From contig NC_040011.1 of assembly GCF_000972845.2 (NCBI RefSeq), forward strand, positions 25,028,379-25,092,378: a stretch of 64,000 nt of DNA, written 5' to 3'. The position numbers were made by a program, and so were the translations under genes. The notes below the pieces were generated by a model. That model ran no database searches. It was not told where the DNA came from and worked only from the letters and a program-made list of their open reading frames with translations. This DNA comes from Larimichthys crocea. Its lineage: Eukaryota; Chordata; Actinopteri; Sciaenidae. Below, piece after piece: positions 1 through 10,500 of the stretch (its first letter is position 1; each line of letters opens with the position of its first letter).

Positions 1-558
1 ACAACTACTGAAACTACTAAAACCTGAAATGGAGCTGAAAATAAATGTATCCAGCAGTAGACATTCAGTGGTAAAAGTGCTTGTTTTGCCACCTCTAATC
101 CAACCAGAAGAAAATCTGTCAATCACTGTGTTGAGCAGTTTCTAAAAAACAAATCTAAAAGCACTGGATTTTTGAGTGTGGTGTTGTTGCCAGGCAAAGG
201 CACAATAAAGTAAATGAAAGAGCTACAGACTATTACAACAACTATTCATATGTATAAGAATGGTGGATGGTGTTGTGAGAGCTCCAGTCAAAGCTTTGCT
301 TACTATTTATGGTTTTAAAATATAAAAATTGGGAGTGATGTGCCAAGTTAACATTATGCTGGAACCCCACCAGCACACAAACACAGCAGGTTGTACAAAT
401 ATATACACTTGATATAGTGTATATTAAGTGTATATAAATATGATGCCACTTGGTGTACAGACTATACTTACCTTTTACCAAAAACTACAGTGGTATGTTC
501 AGTACTGGCTGATAGGATACTCCTGTACACTGTTTAGCATCAGCCAAAATATGTTTAC
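1..558. other. Intron (partial) downstream of exon G
   Basis: This is AT-rich intronic sequence with no recognisable exon. It contains a short imperfect inverted repeat (ATATACACTT at 401-410 against AAGTGTATAT at 426-435) and otherwise nothing identifiable. Confidence 0.7.
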
Positions 559-679
559 CTGAGTCCTCAGAGTCTTTGCTGTTGGCGGGGGATGAGTCCT
601 CCATGTCATCGTCAGACATCTCCATCTCCTCTTCTCCCCTGATGCCCATCAGCTGCTCATTGTGTATATTTCTAATCTC
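559..679 (-). CDS. enox2: ENOX2-like exon G (acidic MEMSDD segment; last visible exon)
   Basis: The exon follows acceptor CTTTGCAG and ends CTCAG|GTAAAC. It is 121 nt, phase 0 to phase 1, and encodes residues 351-390: EIRNIHNEQLMGIRGEEEME then MSDDDMEDSSPANSKDSEDS. The first half matches human ENOX2 EIRNIHNDELMGIRREEEME closely, with Gly in place of the second Arg. The acidic second half diverges: the position where I recall human ENOX2 carrying EEMTE reads MEDSS. The following exon, expected to continue with the coiled-coil ALKEENDSLRWQ-type block, lies before position 1. Confidence 0.92.
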
Positions 680-1723
680 CTGCAAAGCACAAAAATAGAA
701 GCTGGTAAATATTTGCACTGTGTATATACTGCATACCTCACTCCTGAAACAATATCATACCACCACAATGTGCAAACCAATGCAAAAAAGAAAAAGAAAA
801 AAGAGCCTACAAACACGCACTCAGACAGCCATCTGTTTAGTGCTTTCGGGGTGTTAGCTCAAGGTGGACAGGGGTGAGACATGTAGTTTTTAAATACACA
901 CACACATCTGGACTGGGTGGATGGTGAATGAAACCACCCCACTAAATACACACTTTTGCTGCATATGCATCTGTTCTATTATCCCATTGGAGGGCACAAG
1001 GCCTTTCTACTCTGGTTAATGCAGTGTGAAAGTATGTAATTACAGATAAAAGACAGCAGGACTAAAATGTTATTGAGCATGTTAAAGAACTAAAGAACTA
1101 AAGATCACCGTAGTCCTTCATAAATCTATCATCTAGCTGTGTAGCTTTGTACCCCCTCCATTGCCACCTTGGAATGTTTCAAAGTAGCTGTGAATAAAAC
1201 ATTATAGGAACCTTTCTAACACCTCTTTATTTTATGTGACACACAATACTGAATCCCCCCCCCATTAGATTTCAGAGATTTTCTAGCTCGCTCGATAACA
1301 ACACAAAAAGCCCAGCATACAATAACTGCAATGGTGGTTATATTTCTACATTTGTTTTCCTCAGCCATCTACTTTTCAATTTGCCCACTTCAATTTCCTG
1401 TGCCATGTCAAAGGGGAGGAAAAACAGGTGTCCCTCAAGAGACATAACAGTTCCACCTTAGAGCAAGAAGCGACGTGACATTTTGCCTGTGCAGATGATT
1501 TCCTCTGCAGCAGAAGCCTGCACACTACAATAATACTAAGGCAGACAATTCTGCATGGTTTCTTTAGTATATCAAACTTTTCACTAACTAAAAACCATCT
1601 GGACATTTAAAACAGAGCAAATGTTTTGTATGTTAGAAAATATTATCTGATTAAATGTAGGCATTAAATTAACTAAATTAACATTACAATTTGGGTTAAA
1701 ATAACTACTTTGTTAGGGTCAGG

Positions 1724-2970
1724 CAGGGCCGGTTTGCTATGGGCAATGTAGGCGACCGCCCAGGGCGCAATCTATGTGAGGGCGCACGAGTGCCCTGGAA
1801 AAAAAAAAAAAAAAAAACCTTTTCTATACCGCTCATTTCCACGTCAAGTTAGTGGAGTGGGCGCCCTCATTGTCACGTCAACTTGCTGCTGAGATTCATA
1901 CAGGTTGTGTGTGTGTCAGAGGAACCATGAGGAGGGGGGCGAGGGATACACTGATCCCAGGCGGCAGGCCACACAACACAAACTGCTTCCAAATAAATTG
2001 TGTTTCATTCATAGAATTAACATAGACCCATATACCTACATGTAATTAATTGGGTTGTGTGAAAAATGAAAAAAAATAAATCTACGTGACCTCACGTGAC
2101 TCCGGTTGATTGATGGGAGAACCGACGGTGTTGGCAAAGGTATCGTGGTTAATGATGTCGAGTCTTCATCATGGACCAAAGTAAAAAACCAAAGAAGCAT
2201 CAGGCGCCCAGTTTAGATAACAAAGAAAAGAAGAAGAGGAGAAACGGGCCAAAGATAAAGGCATACAGATTTCTGTGAGTGAAGTGAGGGACAGCAGCTA
2301 TAGGCTGTTTATCAGCCTCTTGCCAATATGTTGCTATTAGCCACAGAAGATGACTGGATTTGGACGTATTTAGTTTGGCTGAACTAGCAACTATTAGAAT
2401 TGACATCATGTCATGCAACTAATTTCACCCATAGGCAACCTAGTCTGGTTTGTGTTTGCAACACAAGTGCAGATTTCACACACTGACTGTGGAATTTTTC
2501 TTTTAGTGCTATACGCTATATACTAATTTAAACAACCTCCAATATACAGTGACATGGCATTTTGTAAGCTACATGTGATATAGCTTTTTAAATTATTTGT
2601 AGTATGTTATGCTTAGTTTATAGGATGTTAACAAATGTTATTAAAAAGTGCATTATGGTCATTTTAATTGGGTAACTGATGCATGTGTGATGTTAGTGTG
2701 ATCTAACTCACACATTGTATCTTAATTGTAAATTCAGGGACACTTCTGAAATATTTTGGAGCTGGAGCACCCACTGGCCAAAATGAGGAGTCAGGTGCTT
2801 CCACAGCAGCCACAGACATGGCCATGGAGTATCTTGTGTTTTGTGTGTTTTTGTTACCTTTTATATATAATAAAGTAATACAAATCTAAAACATTGTTGT
2901 GTCAGTGCAGGGGTTGGGGGGTAGTTGTTTGGGGGGGACCTCAGAGGCCAGGACCACCTCTGAGGTCAGG
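1724..2970 (+). mobile_element. Degraded hAT-like element with remnant ZMYM-type transposase start
   Basis: The left end CAGGGCCGGTTTGCTATGGG resembles the terminal repeat of common fish hAT elements. An internal start at 2171 gives MDQSKKPKKHQAP. One frame shift later the DNA reads KEEEEKRAKDKG, the signature N-terminus of ZMYM/hAT-type transposases, and ends at a GTGAGT donor (2275). After a CAG at 2735-2737 the sequence reads TLLKYFGAGAPTGQNEESGA, continuing the same protein, so both host-like splice sites are preserved. The core transposase is absent and the right end is uncertain. The upstream GACCTCACGTGACT is E-box-like and may belong to the element's own promoter. Confidence 0.6.
2171..2855 (+). 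pseudogene. Remnant N-terminus of hAT/ZMYM-like transposase (two exons, frameshifted)
   Basis: Exon-like parts lie at 2171-2274 and from 2738. The first reads MDQSKKPKKHQAPSLDNKEK and then needs a frame change to read EEEEKRAKDKG. The second reads LLKYFGAGAPTG then GASTAATDMAMEYL before stops. No catalytic (DDE/RNase H-like) or dimerisation region is present, so it cannot be functional. Confidence 0.5.
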
Positions 2971-3660
2971 AGATGTACTTTAATGGTCATGGTTAAAAAA
3001 GATAACGTTTACACGAAACAAGAAACTAATAGCGGTTTTCGATACCAAGGTTTGACATTTGATTAACATTTGATCACAATGTCACACTACTTTATCTTTT
3101 GCTCCAGATGGAAAACAATTTTCCACCTTTATCACTTGAAACTGAACTTGTGCTTAAATTAGAGTTTTTTTTGGGGGGGGGGATTTGCTGAAGAAAGCGA
3201 TACTTCAGTATTATTAAGAGGAGAGTTTCACAGCAGTAATTTGGGTTGAATGCTAACATCAGCATGCTTAAACGAAATCTGACATGATGATGGCACTATA
3301 GAGTGAAAGCAAAGGGAACACCAGAGTGCTGCAATTTATGCTCGAGGGACAAAGAGTGTGCACGCTAAATTCCATAGCAATTGATCCAATACTTGTCGAG
3401 CTACACTGACTGACAGCATGGCTGGAAGGCTGGCAATGTCAGTAAAATCTTATTCCCAATACCCCTCCAGCCATGATCTTTCATCATTACAGTTTTCTAA
3501 TGCAACAGTTACAACACACACTCACGTTTATATTTTTGTCACTGAGCATCACAAGAGTACCTTTAAAATGTACTGAGTTTGAGTTTGCAACCCCATAAAT
3601 GGCGGTCTAGACAGTTTCCAGGAAAACATTGCATTTTTTAACAAACACCAAACACATCAT

Positions 3661-3719
3661 ACATTTTAAAGAAGTACTTTAAAATGGTTAAAAACCATTT
3701 TAAAGTACTTCTTAAATGT
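3661..3719. repeat. AT-rich near-perfect palindrome
   Basis: AAGAAGTACTTTAAAATGGT is followed after a very short AT loop by its reverse complement. The outer arms (ACATTT/AAATGT) also pair after a 2-nt bulge. Arms total about 28 bp. No coding context is apparent. Confidence 0.85.
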
Positions 3720-4829
3720 TTTTAACCTTTTTCAAACTAAAGCATATTTAAATGATTTTAATAGTATTTATACTACTGTTTATATTATAGCTTCTGTTTA
3801 TACTATAGCTTCAACAACCATTTTACCCACATGTTTTACCTGGGTTACATTGTAATAGAGTTATACCTGTACTGCTGTAATCTGTCTGGTGTACAGATGG
3901 TGAGGCAATTTGTCTTATTACATATACAGTGATGGAAACAACACCCAGCTTGACTGAGGCACCAATGATAATTCAGGAACTGGTGTTATGTTTAACACAA
4001 TAGACTTTTCAACAGCAGCAGTGACAGACATACACTCACCCTGCGAGCTACAGCCTCCGACGCAAAGGCTGCTGTTTGTACACTGGGGAACTAACAACAA
4101 TGTGTAGAAGCATGGCGCTGCGCCTAACAGCAAATCAATATTCAAGGGTTAAAGTGTAAAGTGTGATTAATGTATCAACACTCTAATGTGGACAGCTCCC
4201 AGTAGCAGTTCTGAATGCTTGCTAATGTCATAGATCTATTTCTGGAAAGTTATTAGCATTTTCATAGTTCTGCAGGGGATGGAACAGAATGAACGCTATT
4301 CTCTTTTGATACTGTACATGAATATTCACAAAGAAGAGGGCCTCATTGACATTCAGCCGAGATAATGTTTCAGCAACATGCTGTGACAAAGCTTGATTTG
4401 CAATGATGTGTGTTTTGTGTGTAGATATACCACATTACAGGCAATGTTTGTGTGAGTGCAGGAAACTGTGTGTGTGCATGTGTGGCTGCTGATTACACCC
4501 CTAACTTGACTGTTTCTACACTCATTAAGAGCATTTAGAGACTCTCAGCAGATCCGAACTTCACCGCCAATCAGATCTACACCCAAATGCTGCACTCTCT
4601 ATCAAAACAACCCCAGACTCCATTAAACACAAATTTTCACCATAATTAATGTGGCATTTCTCTGACAGAGCAAAGCTTAGCTAATTATGAGATGGATGAC
4701 CTTAATTTCCTGACCAAACTGCAAACTCCTGTGTCAACATATAACAACAAGTAGGTGAATGATCAGAGCAGCATTCCACATTTTAAAAATCTGATTTACA
4801 CCTTTCATTAACATGTATACTTTTCTATA

Positions 4830-4892
4830 CATATAAGACACCCAGATTGCATGTGTAGTGGCCTTACTTATCCATATAAGACACCCAGATTG
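4830..4892 (+). repeat. 20-bp direct duplication
   Basis: CATATAAGACACCCAGATTG occurs at 4830-4849 and, identically, at 4873-4892, with 23 bp between. It is probably a local microduplication. Confidence 0.9.
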
Positions 4893-5449
4893 AAACTGGT
4901 ATTAACTATCAACTCTGCTAAGAAGGTCGGCTTTGATTTCATTTCATTTGGACAGTATTATTGTTAGAATGTGCTTCCATTGCCTGATGTTCCTTCATAT
5001 ATTAAACACATTTTACAGATAACTCTGCATTGTTTGAGCTCAACTTTTGTGTCAACATTTTTGTCATCTTTTTTCAGCTTTTAAGCCAGACAATGACATC
5101 TGTATGGACATAATGCTCACATTCAGGAAATTAAAATGATAGATTTTCTTTGTGGCAGCTTTTGACACTCTAACTTATGTAAGTAGATTTAATTTCTTCC
5201 CTTTGGAGTTCCTCAGGGTTCAATTTTAGAACCCTTTGCTTTTATCAAGAACACACTTTGTGTCCATGAGCACAGTTTATCTTTTTTTTAAATTTAATTA
5301 ATTATTTTTTTTTACTTAAGGTTAAGAACATTTTAAAGTACAAAACATATTGACTAAATTATTGGTAAATACATCCTCACTAAAACTACATAGAAATGCA
5401 AGGTGCTGAAAATGCAGCTTACACCTTACAGGAAAGTTCAAACACCAAC

Positions 5450-5556
5450 CTCGACCTGCTTGCGCCATGTATCCAGGTTCTTCCGCTGGGCTTTGGAGAA
5501 ATGGTCCCATGCCTTTTGTTTAGAAGCAGCGTGGAATACAGACACAATCTGTTCAA
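5450..5556 (-). CDS. enox2: ENOX2-like exon F (QKAWDHF block)
   Basis: The exon follows acceptor TTATCACCACAG and ends GAG|GTTGGT. It is 107 nt, entering in phase 1 and leaving in phase 0, and encodes residues 316-350: EQIVSVFHAASKQKAWDHFS then KAQRKNLDTWRKQVE. This matches human ENOX2 EQIVAVYHSASKQKAWDHFT followed by KAQRKN. The donor was placed by homology, because CAG|GTCGAG three codons earlier is also possible; only the chosen site lets the next exon continue as VE-EIRNIHN. This is the only visible exon that changes the intron phase. Confidence 0.93.
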
Positions 5557-7127
5557 CTGTGGTGATAAGGAAATATAGACATAGAGAAAGGCAAAAGAAA
5601 GGGAAAGAAAGAGGGAATGAGCAAAGTCAGGTGAGGAAAAATAGCTAAACTATACTAACTATATAATACACATATTTACACAACTTTAAAACTTTACACA
5701 TAAAAACCACATGTCATGAACTCTGTCAAACGCAACTACAATTATATTTTCAGTTTTTGTGTGCTTTTGATGACATGATGACAGCAAAGAAAAAGTTGTC
5801 TTGACAGGTGCGTAGGATCAAAAACTGTTGACTGTAAAGAAACAATGTGCAGGATTCTTTGGTTTAGTTATGTTATGCAAGTCATAGGGGAGTGAAGTAT
5901 TACTACAAACAGAGGAACATAGTGTGTTTCATTGTGTTGTGAACATATGCGTCATAAATATGCTCACAACATTTTATTGTCTTCCCAAACACAAAGGAGA
6001 AAACCTTCATCCAAAGAAGCAACATCCGCTGTGTGATTGAAAAAAATAGGGTTTGTAATTTTGAGAGACATTTCAGATAAGAGACATAATGTTCAAAACG
6101 TTTATCCTGCCCAACTTTAAATTACATTATATTGCAGGTGGGTGCTATGCCTGTGACGTCTCAGTCATCCCTTTTAGTAATAATACTCACAGGCAGATGT
6201 GTTACTGAATTTGATTAAGTGGTATTGTTTGTCATATATAATAGGCAACAAACAGCACACATCAATTTTTATTTGTTCAAATGTACTTTTGTTAAATCTG
6301 GTTCATCATAATGTCGCTAACAGAAGAGAGATAGGAGAAAATGCAGGAGACAAATTGCATAAGACACAAGTGTAGACATTTAAATTAAAAATATATTTGA
6401 CATATTTGAGGCTTTGAAGTTTTTGTTTGTTATGCTGGATGCCTGACGATTTAAGTAAACCTAAATGATGGCAATGGGCTGGACCACGGCAAATTAAAAT
6501 AAATACCTATGTTTATACAGGGACACTGTTTCGAGCATCACATGCCTTTAATGAAACCCAATAAACAAAGCAATAAGAGCAGAGGAAAATACCTTTTCTT
6601 TTCATAGATATTCTGCTACTTGGCAGCTAAATGATGTTGAGTCATTGGGTTATCAATATTTAATCTACTCACCTGTAGCAAATGCCAATACAGACTTTTG
6701 TGATGGCTGTCTGGGCCAGTAGGCATTCAGTTAGACTCATAAATACTCCAGTATTCATTATATGCCAAGATAACCCTTTTTTATGGGTTTTGCTGACCGG
6801 CTGTCTTCCTTCTTTCTCTGTCCTTCTTCAGCATCATGCTATTTTGGAGGCTATCTTGTTAGATTACAGTGGAGGACAGTGAACTCAGCAGATTTCCTCC
6901 ATCACTCAATGCAATAACATTATAAAACAACAAGCATAGAACTCCATGTATCTTGTTGCTATCACATACTGCATCTTGTCTAGTATTGATATGTTCAGGG
7001 TTAAGACTGCATCAGCTCTGAGCTAGATTATTGTGTATTGATATTGCCATTTCCCTTCAAGGGGCCTGTGTTTATGGGTGCATACAGATGCTTTTATATT
7101 GGACACTGCGGCCTTTTAAAATGTATG

Positions 7128-7130
<3 letters not shown>

Positions 7131-7166
<36 letters not shown>
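7131..7166 (+). repeat. (TG)18 microsatellite
   Basis: This is an uninterrupted TG dinucleotide run in the intron between exons E and F. Confidence 0.98.
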
Positions 7167-7175
<9 letters not shown>

Positions 7176-10100
7176 ATTAGGTGTTGGAATTAATACTACA
7201 TTTTGAGATTATTTTTGTTTCAGTGGTCAATGAGGAATGGAGGAACAGAACAAAGCTGTGACTCTATTGCTGTGTAAATGCTTGCAATCGACAAAGACTG
7301 GAATTGACCACATCTGGAGGAGGCAATATTATTTTCACCTTTTAGATGCAGGGTGTAACATAAAAGGTCCAAAAGGAGGTTTGTACAATTTAGTATTCAT
7401 GTTCTGTGTTTAAATGTAAATATAATTATCTTATCTTAAAACAACAATGTGTGTTTCTATGTGAATATACAAGGTATATATTGGTGCTTCAGCTATAATA
7501 TATCCTATCCATTTGTTATTGTTAGCTTTTGCTCAGTCTGTGTTGCTGTGAGGGTGAATACTGATAACCTTTTAAAACTGCATTGAAAACAAGCCATTGA
7601 CATTAGAAGAATTTATAGCAAGGCTATTTAGAATAGTTTTCACTTTTATATTTTTACAGCATGACGATGTCTGTCTCAACTGCACTAGCTGAAAAAATTA
7701 TAATAAAAAAAAAGAAATATACAGCAATGTTTGAACTCAACTTAAATTAAAAGTACTTTTGTTTATGATATACTAAAGTCCAACGACAGGTCAATCAATT
7801 GGCGAATAGATTTTAAAATATCATATTCGTTATTGTGTACAATGCCTGGAACTAATTCACAGCAAATTACTTAGTGGAGTCAGAGAACATAAAGAGGATT
7901 TGCTCAGGAAAATGGCCATATCCATTAAATTATAATTGACAAAAAGTACTTTACAATGACTCTTCATTCTATCAGCTTCAGTATGCATCCATTAAAGTAA
8001 TTTCATTTGAGAACTTTAAGTGGCCACAACATTGGCAAATTACAGATTCCCAGTGTATCTGACATAAAACCCTACGGGTGAGGTATCTCTTGGTCTTGGC
8101 TGCAGCCAGAAGGGGGCATACAGGCCAAACCCAACACAGAGCACCCTCTCTTCCATGGCAGAAGGATGGGTGTAAAACTCAGACAATAGAGGAAAATGAT
8201 GCTTTGAGTGGGCCTTTTTACTCCTTCTCTGTGGAAGCACTGAGTGGTGAAACCATCCCAAAGTGAGGCACCCAGGAGATCTCCCCCGTGTGTTTGATGA
8301 AAATCATTCAAGCCCAGCGAGACATGTCAGGAACGAGCTGCAGTTAGGGCCACGTCACAGCCCGTGGTAGTAGCACCACTCCTGGTCAGGTTTTTCATTC
8401 CCCCTGCTAACGAGGACACAACCATAAGGTCTCATATTCCCTGACCAGTTAGCAGAAATAGGTGTGCAACGTACAGTCAGCACTTATCAGCACTATCAAG
8501 TGGGGGAATGCCTTAGAAGCAGTGGCAGATCTCGGACAGCCTAAGAATGGCGCCAGCATATACTGTAGAACTCCTTAGATGGTTTGAGGGCTGGAAAAGT
8601 TATTAACTATCAATCAAGTAAAGGTGGAAATTCTACTTAGCCCACCAAAAAATTTAGATTGTTTATGTGATGTACAGTATATAGCCCATAGTATTCAGTT
8701 ACCTTTTAAGGAAGGTGCACAATATTTGGACAAAAGTACTTAGACCCACAGTTGAATAAATGTAAATTATACAATAATATGTGAACACGGATGTCTAATT
8801 CAAACAGTCTAATTCAACAGCAGACACAGTTTAAAGATTTTTTAAAGCAAGAGGATGCTCAAAGTTAAAGTGGCAAAAGTGTGTATAACTGTTCTGTAAA
8901 GCTGTTCTGAACACCTACAATGCAAGATTAGATAAGTAGCCAGCCATTACAGAGAGGGCATAGTTACAATAATAGCTTTAATATGGGGATAAGGGCACAC
9001 AATTCCAAACACTCTCCTCTACTGGAAAACATTTATGGGGTTTTACAAAGTGCTTCACTGGAGGAGGGGATTTAAGATGGTGTTGATACGCAAATATCAT
9101 TTTGCAACATGTTTACGAGCATACGGAATACCAGATAACAGGTACTTTGTGGCTGCATTTCACTTTGTACAATTTGTGTAAATATGCTCTCTTATCTTTA
9201 TGTATTAATATTAATTTCATGATTCTTTTGTATACAGTCACAACTGAGTTTTACAGAAATAGAAATGGCACGTGGATGAAAGAGCAGTGCATGGGCCATG
9301 AGCCACGACCCTATGCTTACATGTCCAACACAATGGACAATGGCACAAAGTTGGAATGGCAGCAGATTGTCTACAGCAGCTGCAATGGCACCAGAATGTG
9401 GCCATGGACATTGTGGGTGAGATGAATTTGTCAGTCAAGAAGAGATCATTTCCATTTCTACTGTTAACAACACAAGCAGAAAATCCTACAAAATCTAACT
9501 GTCAGTGGCTAAAGATGGATCACAGGTTTCGTTGCTATGCAATTTAGTAAAATGACAAATAACCAAAAGAAAAATTTCAAAAGTAAAGAAAAACATTCAA
9601 TGTTCAGACCTTTTCAATAAAGGTAATTCTATTCGAGGTGTGTGAATGTCTATAATAATGTGCCCTTGGGTGGCAGTCAGGAGCTCTGACAAAAGCAGAA
9701 CCTGGTAAATATGAATGTGTCTTTTGTTCACAGGTGTGATGTGTAAAACTGCCTCATGGGACACCAATCCCAATGTTGACATTTGCATTGGTGCAACTAT
9801 GGTGAGCAAAAGACAAACTCATGAATAGAAATAAGTGTTTGTATGGATTATTGTGTTGGATGTGGATGGCCTTTAATGAGAGAGAAACACGGGAAGAAAG
9901 AGAATGAAGGTGACTGACAGAGAGAAATAGAGACATACAATGAGAGAGGGGCAAAGAAAGAGAAAGCCCAAGCAGGTTGTAAACCCCTCCAACCTGCCCT
10001 TTTGAAACCAATACAACATGCAATACATAGATATCAATACAAGAAACCTTATAAATATGCATCAAACAGAGAAGCACTGTGACAGATCCCCACTATTGTT

Positions 10101-10317
10101 GTTTTTTGACATTCAACTTCTCATTTATAGTTTGTTAGGCCTTTTTGTGTCATACATGTTGAGGACAGAGTAATGTATTAGATCAAATGGAAAAGGGAGT
10201 TATGTGTAGTGATAGTATAGAGAGCAGTGTAACACAGAGATCAAAGGTAGAAGAACTTACCTTACATCCCATAAATATTTGCTCATTCAATATATGTACA
10301 AAACACTATTACTATAT

Positions 10318-10500
10318 ATACAACGCCAATTCCAACAGTTGGGACGCTGTGTAAATAAAAACTATAATGCAATATTTAACCTAGATTCAACTGAATACAC
10401 TACAGAGACAAGATATTTAATGTTCAAAATGATGTTTTTTTGTAGATTGAGTTCTGAATTTGATGCATGCAACGTGTTCCAAAAAGGTTCAGACAAGACC
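10318..10500 (+). repeat. Common teleost interspersed repeat (CCAATTCCAA...GTTGGGACG type)
   Basis: The sequence starts CGCCAATTCCAACAGTTGGG, then GACGCTGTGTAAATAAAAAC, and later AATACACTACAGAGACAAG and TTTGATGCATGCAACGTGTT. I recognise this order from a very abundant fish repeat, probably a non-autonomous DNA transposon. The class is from memory. The copy is short and diverged. Confidence 0.65.

Larger units (their letters stand above)
680..5449. other. Intron between exons F and G
   Basis: No coding exon was seen in this intron. It holds a degraded hAT-like element (about 1724-2970), an AT-rich palindrome (3661-3719) and a 20-bp direct duplication (4830-4892). The remaining sequence is unremarkable AT-rich intron. 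Confidence 0.75.

Noticed and set aside
9102..9425. 107-codon open frame with several N-x-T sites
   Set aside because: No similarity to a known family, no promoter or splice evidence, and it lies in an intron on the opposite strand.
10046..10498. Long open frames near repeats at 10.0-10.5 kb and 50.0-50.5 kb
   Set aside because: Both lie in or beside interspersed repeats and show no protein similarity beyond them.
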